Counted from the first letter of the stretch, positions 18,619-29,097 are shown. The stretch: 64,000 nucleotides of DNA from Bacillota bacterium (GCA_016280485.1 JAEEGU010000051.1:136327-200326); one strand, 5' to 3'. Made by a program: numbers and translations. The notes: generated by a model from the sequence alone, not told the origin.

Positions 18619-19210
18619 CGTCGTCTACGTCGGTCAGCGTGATTTCATTACTGAACTTTTCCTGGCGAGGCTTCTCGGGCCTCAGACGGGCGGCCGCGGC
18701 GTTAATTGCTTCGATAGATCTGTCAGGCCGGAAAATGAATTCGTCTTCCGTCTTGTCAGACTCAGCCAGGGCCGCTTCCTGCCGTGCGCTAAGCCACTGG
18801 CTGTACGCAGCCTGGAGCTTTTCACCGGGCATTTCCCGATGCATCAGGGCGTCAAGAGCGCTCATTTTTTGCGCATCCGCATTGTGATTGTATAGCATCA
18901 CAGATTTCTTCTTGTGATACTTGTAGGCAGCGAGGAGATACTGCGATGCGGGTTCGTCATTGATCCCGGAAAGAAATACGATCGTTACGGGGCCAAGGAG
19001 TGTGATCATAACCGTTATACGTGTCATTAGAGAGGAAAAATGGAACATACTGAGGATCAGAAACAGGAAAAAGTCTACGATTGCAGCCTCGATTACATTT
19101 CGTGTCTTCAGCATTCCGTTGAGAATGTGACCACCTTCAATGAAATTGGCCGGAATTTCCTGTTCGTCCGGGCCTCTTCTATCTTCTGTTTCGTGCATAT
19201 CTCCTTGCAC
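18554..19210 (-). CDS. PrgI/VirB3-like membrane protein
   Basis: TM-rich N-terminus, located directly upstream of virB4. Confidence 0.5.
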   Translation of the reverse strand: MQGDMHETEDRRGPDEQEIPANFIEGGHILNGMLKTRNVIEAAIVDFFLFLILSMFHFSSLMTRITVMITLLGPVTIVFLSGINDEPASQYLLAAYKYHKKKSVMLYNHNADAQKMSALDALMHREMPGEKLQAAYSQWLSARQEAALAESDKTEDEFIFRPDRSIEAINAAAARLRPEKPRQEKFSNEITLTDVDDDEVNDVLLVGDNDIFGGDFGG

Positions 19211-19277
19211 CTCCTCTTTCTTGAAAGCACGGCCCTCCCCTTTTCGGAAAGGGCCGTGTTTTGTTGCTCAATGTTTT

Positions 19278-20603
19278 TTACATGCCAAGATCAGGCTCGT
19301 CTACGGTCTGAATCGCCGCCCAGATAATTCCTTTGTCGAGGTCGATCTTGCGAATCCTGGCAAGCCCGGTGGAACCGGGGACAATCTGCTGGGAGAGATT
19401 ATTGACCGAAGCAAAACGCTCGGAAACCCGGGCAGATACGCCGAAGGCTGTCAGAGAGATGTGATAGGTAAACGTGGCGCCTTTATTGATCGGCGCAACG
19501 CTGATTACCTTGTAGGGCGTTACGATGCCAAAGGGAATATTCGCAAGAATGGCGTTGCGCTTTTCTCTTTCGACGGGCTCCGCGCTGTATTCGACGTTGG
19601 TGATGCGGCCTGTGCTGTCCCGATCAACCTTCGTAATTTCAACTTCGATGTCGCTGCCGACCTTGTAGAAGTTGCGAACATTGTCAATCGCCACATCGGA
19701 GGAAAGATCGCTCCGGAACAGTCTCCTGTCAATTCCTCCAGCGCATACGAGGACGGCAGTACCGTTCGCGCTCACGGACACAATCTTGCCGGTCATACGA
19801 TCGCCAACGTCGAGTCTGCGCCTTGCATGAGATCCGAAGGATCTCTCCTGCTGAATGCGCATAGCCTCCACGCGAGACGCCCGTGCGACATATCGGAACT
19901 GGCCGTGATCGTCCTTGTTTGAAACACAGCCGACGGACTGGAAGACAACGTAGATATTGCCGCCTTTGGAATTCTGACAAATGCAGCGGTTCAGCATTTG
20001 CCGCTTAGCGACGAGGAGCTTGCTCGGATCGTCAACGACGGGCTTTCTGTTGGGGAAAAAGTCCTCGAAAGGAATCTGGACAACAATTTTTCCGTCGTAG
20101 AGACACAGGGCGTAGACTGTGTTCTCCTTGGGAGCTTCCTGGACGCCGATTACAGCAATGGGACCATGCACCATCTTGGTACGAATGAGGCCCTGGATAC
20201 CGAGCACAGAGGAAGCAATGTCGCTCACATTGGATCCACTGGTTTTCGGACGTTCCGCCGCAGCTTCTCTTCTGCTCACAGCAGTCAGGGCGGCGTCACG
20301 GCCGACGGGAGATCCCTTGCCCCGATTTGAGTCAGTGCCGCGCCTGGCGGTTACGAACTCCATAGCCTTTTCCATGGCAGTGCCCATATCAGCCTTGCCG
20401 ATAGTGTGCGGCTCGTCCAGAGGCTCTTCGTCTTCATCCTCGTCTTCCAAATCGAAGGCATCATCGCCTCCTATCAGAGGCAGCCCGTCAATGCCCTGGA
20501 CCGGGATATAATCGTCATCGCCTTCAGGTTCCGGGATGTCTGTATTCTTGACGGCTTCCGGGCCTTCATCAAGAATATCTGGATTTCTTTCTTCGATAGA
20601 CAT
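19278..20603 (-). CDS. S1-like RNA-binding domain protein within T4SS region
   Basis: DVGDRMTGKIVSVSANGTAVLVCAGGIDRRLFRSDLSSD... VGSDIEVEITKVDRD. Confidence 0.55.
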   Translation of the reverse strand: MSIEERNPDILDEGPEAVKNTDIPEPEGDDDYIPVQGIDGLPLIGGDDAFDLEDEDEDEEPLDEPHTIGKADMGTAMEKAMEFVTARRGTDSNRGKGSPVGRDAALTAVSRREAAAERPKTSGSNVSDIASSVLGIQGLIRTKMVHGPIAVIGVQEAPKENTVYALCLYDGKIVVQIPFEDFFPNRKPVVDDPSKLLVAKRQMLNRCICQNSKGGNIYVVFQSVGCVSNKDDHGQFRYVARASRVEAMRIQQERSFGSHARRRLDVGDRMTGKIVSVSANGTAVLVCAGGIDRRLFRSDLSSDVAIDNVRNFYKVGSDIEVEITKVDRDSTGRITNVEYSAEPVEREKRNAILANIPFGIVTPYKVISVAPINKGATFTYHISLTAFGVSARVSERFASVNNLSQQIVPGSTGLARIRKIDLDKGIIWAAIQTVDEPDLGM

Positions 20604-20682
20604 GTAATTGCTCCTTTCGATAATAGTTCAGCCTGGTAAAGCATCAGACTACACAGTATTAGCCTATTTATATGCCGAATTT

Positions 20683-20711
20683 ATTATATAATTAAATTAT
20701 CAATGTGTCAA
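20683..20711 (-). promoter_or_regulatory. Consensus promoter TTGACA-17-TATAAT upstream of 20603 operon
   Basis: Minus: TTGACA CATTGATAATTTAATTA TATAAT. Confidence 0.85.
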
Positions 20712-20744
20712 CCCTGAGCGATAAAAATATCAAGGCAAATAAAA

Positions 20745-20780
20745 AAAGTTTCCGCTTGAAACGGAAACTTTTTTCTGGCT
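20745..20780. terminator. Bidirectional-looking terminator after the VirD4 operon
   Basis: AAAAAAAGTTTCCGCTTGAAACGGAAACTTTTTT. Confidence 0.75.
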
Positions 20781-20784
20781 GCTG

Positions 20785-23085
20785 TTATTTTGCGTTTGGT
20801 TTTTTACCCTTTTCCTGTGCGCTCATTGCTGCCGCAAGTGCGGCGTTGATTTGGCCTTTTGCGCTCAGTATTTGAGATATATTTCCGATTTGTGCCGGCG
20901 GCTCTGAAAGTTCCTTTTTTGGGAGCGAATTGTTGCTTTCCGCTGGCTTCGGCCTCTTCTTTTGTGTTGTCGATGGTGCTACTGTTGCTGCCGCAGCGAT
21001 AACAGGCTTTTGGGGATTTTTCTCGGAGGTAAGATTCACGACAGAATCTTCAATAATATCATCTTCAACCGAGATTGCGGTTTCGGTCTCAGCCTGTTTA
21101 TTGTCAGAAAGAACGACGTCCGTTTCTTCTGTAGACAAGACTTCCGTTTCAACCCATGTAATATTTTCGACTACGAGACTGTCACCACCGCACATTTCTC
21201 GATATTGCTCCAGCGTGTATTTTCCTGCTTCTATTTCAGGCAACGGGAGTACCGGGGGCTTCTCCCCTTCGCAGTTATTGGCGTACCAAGCGTCGAACTG
21301 CCGCACCCGTTCCTCTTCCAGGTCAATCACCAGGCGGCGAAGCGCCACGTCAACAAAACGTGGGAAATCATCACCCGATGCTGGGCTGCAGAGCTTATAA
21401 TATGGATGCAGTGTTTTCGGAAATTTGTTTAACACGATGGGATTACAGTTTTGCACGACCAGCAGCGCTCGATCTTCTCCTAAACGCGCCAATTCATCCG
21501 GTGTTAAAACCTGACGTTTACCGGCGCCGGTGCTGTGGCGAAGGCCGACGGGGATCAGTGGCCGTTTTACTGGATGCTGTTCCGTTACGGTCTGTATTGT
21601 TGAAATGCCGCTTCTGTCTGAAAACCGCTGTTCTGTTTCAGGATCATTAAAGCCGACGCCAAGCTGGAACGAACAGTTGTTCAGAATCGTGTTCCAGGTT
21701 TCAGGATAAAGACGCTTTAGCTGGTCAAGATCCTGGCACGCGAACATGATCGTGATGTCTCTTGACCGAACTGTAGAAATCTTCTGGTCAAAGTCAGGGA
21801 GAACACCTAAATTCGCAAATTCGTCCAGGATAAAGTTGACCGGTACAGGACAGCGCTGATCCTTCTGCTTATCCGCAAAGCGCATCAAATCGATAAAGAG
21901 GAACGTGATAAAAAGGGCAGTGTAAAAATCATAAGTGCGGTCATAGTCTGGCACGATGATATAGTACAGGCATTTCTTTTTTGCGGGTCGCGTCATGTCG
22001 ATTTCATCGAAAGACGTAAGCATACGGATGTTTGGATCCGCAAGTGTGTGTAGACTCGTACCGAGATTTGACAAAATGTTGCCGCGTAGATTTGGAGATG
22101 TTTGCTTGTAGGTTTTATAAGCGTCACGGGCAGCATCACAGCATTCCGTCTCAGAAAATAGCTGATCGAGACTGCTTTCATCGTTGTCCAGAATCATTTG
22201 ATACGCTGATGCGAAAGAACGTGGTTTTTTCGGGGGATCGCCGAACATTGGGCTGCTGAGGACAAACAGGCAGACAGACTTCAGCAACGCAAGAGGGCCT
22301 GCAGAGAAGATAGACGACTCGTTACGCAGAGAAGTATTTCGTATGACGGCATCCGCAAACGTGGAGGCACGGTTGCTGTCGATGTTCCCGTCTTCATCCA
22401 GAATCTCCTTCAAGCAATCCCAGCCATGCGATCTGGTAGGCTCTTTAAGGTTAAAGATTTTAACCTCGTAGCCGAATTTTCTGCCAAGCTCGACGGTAGC
22501 GTTATGGACCGCTCCCTTTGTATCTGCAGATATGATTGATTCGCCGCGCTTGATAGCCTGGTAGATCGCAGGCTCAATTACGCTGTAGGATTTACCGGAA
22601 CCGGCAGCGCCAAAAGCGCCGACGTTTCGATTGATTCGAAACCTTTCCGGCTTCATTTCAAGGCATTTCCTGCCCTTTTCATCCTCCTGGCCGAAGATCA
22701 TTCCAAGGCACGCATCTACTGGGCGCACGTTCGTATATTTCTTGGCATCTTCTGTCGTGCCGGGTCTGGCCGTGCCATACGTGCCGTCTTTCGAGTAAAC
22801 TACGCCTCTGTCGTCCACAAGGGCGGCATTTACATTCTGGACCATTCGGAGCAGGACAAAGATTATGATGACGGCCGCACAGATCAGAGCCAGCGCAAAC
22901 GGAGATTTTCCTGTGCTGTTCGCCTGCTTTACGATGGAAATCGGGTTGAGTTCCCATTCAAAATAGCAGATGTAATAATGCACGATGAATACCAGATAGG
23001 CAGTCAAAATAGCCGATAGAGCAGCAATGATGAAAAAGCGGTTTCGCAGCGTCTTCGTGCCAAACAGTTTTTTTATGCCTTTCAT
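20785..23085 (-). CDS. virD4: VirD4/TraG type IV coupling protein
   Basis: GAFGAAGSGKSYSVIEPAIYQAIKRGESIISADTKG; NFILDEFANLGVLPDF; CQDLDQLKRLYPE. Confidence 0.9.
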   Translation of the reverse strand: MKGIKKLFGTKTLRNRFFIIAALSAILTAYLVFIVHYYICYFEWELNPISIVKQANSTGKSPFALALICAAVIIIFVLLRMVQNVNAALVDDRGVVYSKDGTYGTARPGTTEDAKKYTNVRPVDACLGMIFGQEDEKGRKCLEMKPERFRINRNVGAFGAAGSGKSYSVIEPAIYQAIKRGESIISADTKGAVHNATVELGRKFGYEVKIFNLKEPTRSHGWDCLKEILDEDGNIDSNRASTFADAVIRNTSLRNESSIFSAGPLALLKSVCLFVLSSPMFGDPPKKPRSFASAYQMILDNDESSLDQLFSETECCDAARDAYKTYKQTSPNLRGNILSNLGTSLHTLADPNIRMLTSFDEIDMTRPAKKKCLYYIIVPDYDRTYDFYTALFITFLFIDLMRFADKQKDQRCPVPVNFILDEFANLGVLPDFDQKISTVRSRDITIMFACQDLDQLKRLYPETWNTILNNCSFQLGVGFNDPETEQRFSDRSGISTIQTVTEQHPVKRPLIPVGLRHSTGAGKRQVLTPDELARLGEDRALLVVQNCNPIVLNKFPKTLHPYYKLCSPASGDDFPRFVDVALRRLVIDLEEERVRQFDAWYANNCEGEKPPVLPLPEIEAGKYTLEQYREMCGGDSLVVENITWVETEVLSTEETDVVLSDNKQAETETAISVEDDIIEDSVVNLTSEKNPQKPVIAAAATVAPSTTQKKRPKPAESNNSLPKKELSEPPAQIGNISQILSAKGQINAALAAAMSAQEKGKKPNAK

Positions 23086-23087
23086 TC

Positions 23088-25823
23088 TTATCCCTCCTCC
23101 CCTTCTGCCGGATTATTGATCCTGTCGATTATCTGATTGAGCAGTCTTTGTTCATTTCGCAGTACGGCCCTAAGAATGGCTCTCTTTTCAGCCGGAATGC
23201 TCGGATCGTTTTCCAGTGCAGCAAGTTTATTTGCGTAGTAGGCAGAGACGATTCCCTCCGGAGGCGTATCCGCAACAATATTTAGCTCAAGGATAGAGTT
23301 GGTTGCGTCAAGCGTATGCTCTCTGGACAACACAGCAAATGCAAACTCACGGAGGACGATGTTGGAATTGAAGTCCTTTTCGGTTTCGTGCTTCAGATAA
23401 TCAAAGTACGGTTTCGCAACAGCGTAGTAGAAGGCGTCGAACATTACGCCGTCGAAACGATCTCCCAACTCATTTCGAACTTCATTCCACTTGGCGGCGT
23501 ATGTATCGACCGATCTTGGCGTATCCGCAAATCGTGCTGCAATGTCCGGGACGGATCCGGCAAGGTAATTGTCGAGCATGAGATAAACATCATCTATGGT
23601 TGCGTTATAAGGGCCGAATACGGTTTTGCCATTGATGTCTTCATGTGCATCATAGCTGGGGTTATATCCCGCGGAATAATAGACCGAAACAGAGTTGCGG
23701 AAGTTCTCGGCATCCGGGTATTCCGGAGACGCGTAACCGTAGATCGTTCGATTTTCATATACCCAGGAGCCGACAGCAGCGTTATACTCATGCGTGGCCA
23801 GCGAGTTTCCTTCAATGGTATGTACGATACCGTTTTCGTAATATTCCACGATGCCTATATGATCCTGATCGTCTTCCCCGTCGTCGTTGTAGTAGATTAA
23901 ATCTCCAGGCTTGGGAATATAGGACGGATCCCGGTGCGTCAGGTTTTTCTTCTCAAAATAATTCCATGACGTAGGACACCACGCGGTAATAGGACCAAGC
24001 GCTTTCCCTTCTCCAAGAAAACCGCAGTGTTTCGCGCAAACCGAGACAAAGGCGCAGCACCAGGCCGCATTGGATGTCGACGGGGATCCGTAATACTCTG
24101 ACCATACATAGGTCCTTGCAAGCGCCTGGTTTTCGTGAAATGCTTCATAAATTCTTCTGGCTTCGGCTGCCATGGCCGCACCACCGCTGCTGTACACGCT
24201 GCCCCAGTCGCCGCTTAAACCGATGTTGTATTCCTTTGCGATGCACTGAATCGAGTCTCTCCAATACTCATATTGGTTTCCCTGTTGACGGGAGTATGTC
24301 GCTCCACGAGAATCCGTCCAGTTTGCGGCAAGCAAATTAGGATGTTCAGCGTTGGAAAAGTCCCTGTTATTCCCATTTTCATCTACGCTGTCGATATCTC
24401 CCCGCCAGAATCCAATAATGTTGGTAACGATATCATCCGGCGTCTTCTTATTGACGTCAATGTGAACTGCCGGGTGTATTATCAGGCAGGCATATGTGCG
24501 AGGCTCTTCCGGTTCAGTCGGCTCTTCCGGATTCTCTGGATCCTCCGGGTTTTCCGGATTCTCCGGCGTTTCCGGAGGTTCCGGCAAGTCTCTGTACTTT
24601 GTGTAGAGCCAAGATTCCGCCTCTGATATTTCAATGATGTCTACATCTACCGTAACATAAACACCTTCAAGAGAAACGATATCGTTTATGATACCGTGGG
24701 TGTCATAGGATTTAGACCCTGCTGTGGTTCGCCCTGTTGCCAGTATTTCCTCGTTATCGGGATCATTTTCGATAATTCTGTGCGCTGTTGCGTCCAGCAG
24801 GAGCTCCTCGTACAAATATTGCGGAAGAAAAGTTCCATGCCATTCTGCGACATGATCCCTGCCTGACTCCGGAAAAGCGAGGACTACATTACCAACTGCA
24901 ACCTGCATCGCGTCGTACTCCTCGGTAGGTACTGTTGGGCTGTTAAGTGTGGTGTCAAAAAACAAAGTGGACGCAATTCCGCTGTACAGACCAAGCCAAT
25001 GACGAAAATTATAGGATGTAATATCCTCTAATTGCTGATCTGTCTGCACGGAATATGCGCTCAGCAGCGCAAGAGCTTCATACTCAGAACAAGGTTGTCC
25101 GTCAGAAACAAGCTGCGGCGTATCCAGTAAATAGAAATATGCTTCGTCAGCTCCGGGAATATTCCAAATAAGTTCATCAATGTTATCCTCTAAACACATT
25201 GAAATCCAGAATGGCGAAGCCTCGTCCTCAAGCTGTTCAACTCTTCGATCAACACTTCTTTGGACCATGGCGATTCGCTTGCGCATCACCCGTTCCGCCT
25301 TTAGCTTGTCCTTGTAGTATTCCATCTCAGCTTCAATATCTTCGTCACTCATGCCGTCGCCGAGAGACGCAGACTCGCCGCCAATTTCAATAAAATTCCC
25401 TTCGTGCAGTCTTTCTCGAATCGCGTTGATTTCTTCGTCGTCGCTGCTTAACGCATCGTCAATCAAATGATATCCGACATGCAGCCAACCAATCGTCAGA
25501 TCATAGTCGATGTTGCCGTACGAGTCATTGTTTTCGACAATATAATCCAGGCATTCCTTCAGGAATCCTAAAATGGCCATGCCGATCGCCATGAGGCACA
25601 TAACGATAATCAGAAACGGAGAAAGAACCGCTACGGACGCCGTCAACAGCTTTTTCCCGCCGTCTTCCTTCGTCTCTTTTATCGCCTTGGCTGCCTGCTT
25701 TTTCTTGCCTGCCAATTTGGTGGGGATCAATCCCTTGCCAAAAAACTTGGAGGCAATTTTACCAACAGTTTTACCAACCTCAAGACCTTGATCTACGATA
25801 TTGTCATTATCGTTCATTACCAA
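23088..25823 (-). CDS. Conjugation-associated CHAP-domain cell-wall hydrolase with TM N-terminus and Pro/Glu linker
   Basis: NAAWCCAFVSVCAKHCG...KPGDLIYYNDDGEDDQDHIGIVEYYENGIVHTIEGNS; linker PEPPETPENPENPEDPENPEEPTEPEEP. Confidence 0.75.
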   Translation of the reverse strand: MVMNDNDNIVDQGLEVGKTVGKIASKFFGKGLIPTKLAGKKKQAAKAIKETKEDGGKKLLTASVAVLSPFLIIVMCLMAIGMAILGFLKECLDYIVENNDSYGNIDYDLTIGWLHVGYHLIDDALSSDDEEINAIRERLHEGNFIEIGGESASLGDGMSDEDIEAEMEYYKDKLKAERVMRKRIAMVQRSVDRRVEQLEDEASPFWISMCLEDNIDELIWNIPGADEAYFYLLDTPQLVSDGQPCSEYEALALLSAYSVQTDQQLEDITSYNFRHWLGLYSGIASTLFFDTTLNSPTVPTEEYDAMQVAVGNVVLAFPESGRDHVAEWHGTFLPQYLYEELLLDATAHRIIENDPDNEEILATGRTTAGSKSYDTHGIINDIVSLEGVYVTVDVDIIEISEAESWLYTKYRDLPEPPETPENPENPEDPENPEEPTEPEEPRTYACLIIHPAVHIDVNKKTPDDIVTNIIGFWRGDIDSVDENGNNRDFSNAEHPNLLAANWTDSRGATYSRQQGNQYEYWRDSIQCIAKEYNIGLSGDWGSVYSSGGAAMAAEARRIYEAFHENQALARTYVWSEYYGSPSTSNAAWCCAFVSVCAKHCGFLGEGKALGPITAWCPTSWNYFEKKNLTHRDPSYIPKPGDLIYYNDDGEDDQDHIGIVEYYENGIVHTIEGNSLATHEYNAAVGSWVYENRTIYGYASPEYPDAENFRNSVSVYYSAGYNPSYDAHEDINGKTVFGPYNATIDDVYLMLDNYLAGSVPDIAARFADTPRSVDTYAAKWNEVRNELGDRFDGVMFDAFYYAVAKPYFDYLKHETEKDFNSNIVLREFAFAVLSREHTLDATNSILELNIVADTPPEGIVSAYYANKLAALENDPSIPAEKRAILRAVLRNEQRLLNQIIDRINNPAEGEEG

Positions 25824-25935
25824 CTGAGCAGGGTTCTACCGCGCTGGAATACGCAGTTCCCTGTACCCTCCTTTCTTCCGACGTTGGGAGAAATGCAGGC
25901 CGTAAGCCCACCCCGAAGGAGTGGGCTTTATAATA

Positions 25936-27867
25936 TCAGAATTCTTTCTCCGTACCGTTTTTCTGGCGGGCCGAACTATCTTTTCTGGGGGCCGGACCTC
26001 CGCCGGATCTCTGAGCCGGCCCACTCTTTTGATAGGTTGGTGCAGAGGATGCCGGAGTAGAATATACTGGGGATGATTGTGTTCGCTGATGATTTGTGGG
26101 CGGCGAAGGATTGCGATCAACAGCGGGAGGCTGTTCCGGCAGCTTGCCGCGGCTATAATATGTCGTGTCCCCCCGTGAGGTCATAACTTCCTTTGCTCTC
26201 GGTATAGGCGTAGACTGAATCGTCCTTACGGGAGTATCACCGGAATGATCCGTAACCTCCGTAACCTCGGCCAGCTTGCCGTAAGCATTAGTCCATCCGC
26301 TCAAATGAACCGCGCCATCTGAATCAACAGTCCTTGCGGCAAAGCTGGCTGCGTATTCGTTTTTCCCTCCGTCCGAAGACAAGGGTTCTCCGATGCTGAG
26401 CGAGGCTCCTGTGATGTTTTCCCCGTCAAATTTATCGTCAAAAGCGTTCTGGCCCACGTATCCTGCCCACATGGAGGAGGCAACGTCGCCGGATAGCTCG
26501 GCGCCGCCGCTCGCGGCAAGCTCCGACATGGTATCTTTCGCAAGATTTGGATTTCTATCGAGCGCCGAGGCTACCGTCTTCTGGTACTTTTCATATACCC
26601 CGCTTGAAGCACTGTTTTTCAGAGCTTCTCCTGTACGAATCGCGTTCGCCAAGCTGTGCGACGTTACCGTACCGTCCTTCACGCTCTTATTTAGCATCCG
26701 TGCCTGATCGTTCATCCTTTGAGTCGCCTGGGCTTCATTGATCGTCCCTGGACGCTTTGAGGGGTTAATACTGACAGATGCTTCTCCGCCATTTTTGAGG
26801 CCGCTTACAACACCCTTCCAGGCAGAGGAGCCGCGGCCTGAACCGCTTTCTCTGGCGTTTTTATATCCTGCAACCCCGCCGATAAACGCCTGCGCCACAG
26901 GAGAAGAACGCTTGGGATCCAGGAATCTGCTGGCCACACCTGCGTTTCCGCCCTTGCCGCCGGACAGTTTGTTCTTTGCCATCATCAATCCGCCAGCCGT
27001 GGCAGCGAGAGAATCCAGAATAGACGCACCGCCCATGCCGGCAGCATTCAGGTTGAGCTGCTGCAGATAGTTGTCCATCCTCTTAATAATCTTGATAAGG
27101 CCATAGGCATAAATGAGTGACTTAAATGGACTTATAGCCGGATTTCCCAATACGTCAAAGAACATAACTGTACCCCAAATGCTCAAAATCATCAGGACGC
27201 ACTGGGCGATAAACATAGAAATCCACTTTTTCAGGATTTGCGAAGAGGCGTCAGAAGTCATTGTCGCCCAAGCAAGCGGTGAGGAGAAAATCAGCAGACA
27301 AAGCATGATATATCTCTCGATGATCTCCAGCATCATTTTGATGAACTGCACAATGATACAGGTCAGCGCAATAAGAGTGATGAACAAGGCTGCTCCGGCC
27401 GAGAAGGTGATGCCTCCGACAATTCCCTCGACCGCGATTGTGCCGAATCTGTCTACGAAATTGTTACCGACACCTTCCATTATTTCGCCGATAGATACTG
27501 TTGCTTCACTTGATATCGCGGCGAAATCTATAAAGATGCCTCTTGTAATATCGAAAACAAAATTCAGGATATAGTTGCCGAAGAAGATCAGAAAAATAGC
27601 AAAAAATGCCCTGATAGCGATCGTTGTCGGGTGCTCCGTCGTCCTGGCAAGCGGTCCTACATAGAATTTCATGATTTGAATGATAGCTATGGCAAGGACT
27701 AAGCCGACGCCAATCGCCTGAAACATTCCGTAGAAAGTTTTGGCGACAGGAAAATCTACGACGAATTGCCCTAAGTCAAAATCTATAACGCCGGCAAACA
27801 GCGCAAACGCATCGACCAAAAGATCTTTGGCCAATGACGTAAAGAATTCGAGAATCAGCGTTAACAA
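25936..27867 (-). CDS. VirB6/TrbL-like polytopic membrane protein
   Basis: Multiple TM segments; in T4SS gene order; hydrophilic C-terminus. Confidence 0.7.
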   Translation of the reverse strand: MLTLILEFFTSLAKDLLVDAFALFAGVIDFDLGQFVVDFPVAKTFYGMFQAIGVGLVLAIAIIQIMKFYVGPLARTTEHPTTIAIRAFFAIFLIFFGNYILNFVFDITRGIFIDFAAISSEATVSIGEIMEGVGNNFVDRFGTIAVEGIVGGITFSAGAALFITLIALTCIIVQFIKMMLEIIERYIMLCLLIFSSPLAWATMTSDASSQILKKWISMFIAQCVLMILSIWGTVMFFDVLGNPAISPFKSLIYAYGLIKIIKRMDNYLQQLNLNAAGMGGASILDSLAATAGGLMMAKNKLSGGKGGNAGVASRFLDPKRSSPVAQAFIGGVAGYKNARESGSGRGSSAWKGVVSGLKNGGEASVSINPSKRPGTINEAQATQRMNDQARMLNKSVKDGTVTSHSLANAIRTGEALKNSASSGVYEKYQKTVASALDRNPNLAKDTMSELAASGGAELSGDVASSMWAGYVGQNAFDDKFDGENITGASLSIGEPLSSDGGKNEYAASFAARTVDSDGAVHLSGWTNAYGKLAEVTEVTDHSGDTPVRTIQSTPIPRAKEVMTSRGDTTYYSRGKLPEQPPAVDRNPSPPTNHQRTQSSPVYSTPASSAPTYQKSGPAQRSGGGPAPRKDSSARQKNGTEKEF

Positions 27868-27895
27868 GTGTCAGTCCTCCTTCCCTATGGAGTTA

Positions 27896-28636
27896 TCAGT
27901 ATATGAACGGTTCGGTATTGGAAGGAATGTTTGCGGGATCCCATCCGTGTTCGTGGAACATTACATAGCCAATCTTGATAACAGTGGGAAGCAGGAAAAA
28001 AACAGCCAATGCAATTACCGTTATTTTGATCACGGTTTTACCCTTTTCAATTTGCTGCTCCAAATTTTTCTGGGATAGGATGTCCATTCCAAAGAAGCAG
28101 GCGCCGCCGTAAGCGATTGACACAACCGCAAGAGCAGGCACGATTTTATTCGCGTAGCTATAAAACTTGTCTATTTTTTCCGCAAGATGCGGTACGGCGG
28201 CAAATATACCACTCATTTGCCCATTGTTATACCCCAGTCTCGCAAAGGGAACCTTCGCTGCTATAATGATCAATCCAGCGAGCCAAATAATCAAAAGGCC
28301 GCCAAACGTATACATCAGAATTCGCTTAGCTCTCTCGGCACCCTTATCGCCTCCAAGAAGCATGGTTAAACCCGCAGAGGCGACACAAACGATTGCAACA
28401 GCGATGCTGACCTTCAAAAGCGTTGAGTATAAAGTTTTAAGCGCTTTTTCAAAGTATGTAATAAATTCGTTTTCATCAGCATTTACCTGCCCGTTGAGAA
28501 GGACAAAAAAGGCAATAACGCCAAAAGTAAGCAGGTAGAACAGACAATATTGCTTTGCCCTTCTTTGCCGTCCGGCTATGAGTACCGAGTTGATGTTGCT
28601 CATGGGTATCCTCCCTTCATTCGTAATACGCCCCAT
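27896..28636 (-). CDS. Membrane protein, VirB2/TrbC-like repeats (start probably internal MSNINSV)
   Basis: AVAIVCVASAGLTMLLGGDKGAERAKRILMYTFGGLLIIWLAGLIII resembles the pilin core next door. Confidence 0.55.
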   Translation of the reverse strand: MGRITNEGRIPMSNINSVLIAGRQRRAKQYCLFYLLTFGVIAFFVLLNGQVNADENEFITYFEKALKTLYSTLLKVSIAVAIVCVASAGLTMLLGGDKGAERAKRILMYTFGGLLIIWLAGLIIIAAKVPFARLGYNNGQMSGIFAAVPHLAEKIDKFYSYANKIVPALAVVSIAYGGACFFGMDILSQKNLEQQIEKGKTVIKITVIALAVFFLLPTVIKIGYVMFHEHGWDPANIPSNTEPFIY

Positions 28637-28670
28637 GCCCCCAGCCCGAAGGCTGGGGGCTAAAGGTGCA
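28637..28670. other. Stable intergenic hairpin (GCCCCCAGCC-CGAA-GGCTGGGGGC) downstream of the pilin gene
   Basis: Inverted repeat by eye, in the pilin/VirB6 operon. Confidence 0.7.
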
Positions 28671-28675
28671 GCTCC

Positions 28676-29077
28676 TTATTCAGGCCAGTTGTTTGTTCCA
28701 TAACCCTCAATGATGCCCTTGACGCCCTGAATGATCAGCGGAGCGAGGAAAATAATGGCCAAGCCAATGGCACCGCGGATCGCAATGCCTTTTGCCTTTT
28801 CTGGCGCACGGTCGCCGCCGCCGAGAAGGACGAAGCCGGCCCAAACGATTGTTACAATGGCGACAGGAATTGCAATCTTCGTTGCGATCCCGTACATATC
28901 CTTGAGCGAGGTGGACACGGCAGACCCGATCTCGTTCGCCGCGCCGGAATCGCCGCCGGGAGCGTCGGAAGCAAACACGACCGAGGAACACATCAGACTG
29001 CAAATCATGAAGGTCAGAAGGAAGACAGCGAGGACCAGTCGAGCCTGGTCGGATTTGGTTTTGTAGAGTGTTTTCAT
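28676..29077 (-). CDS. VirB2/TrbC-like pilin with signal peptide
   Basis: Signal peptide then DMYGIATKIAIPVAIVTIVWAGFVLLGGGDRAPEKAKGIAIRGAIGLAIIFLAPLII. Confidence 0.65.
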   Translation of the reverse strand: MKTLYKTKSDQARLVLAVFLLTFMICSLMCSSVVFASDAPGGDSGAANEIGSAVSTSLKDMYGIATKIAIPVAIVTIVWAGFVLLGGGDRAPEKAKGIAIRGAIGLAIIFLAPLIIQGVKGIIEGYGTNNWPE

Positions 29078-29097
29078 GAAAGTTTCTCCTCTCTTTT

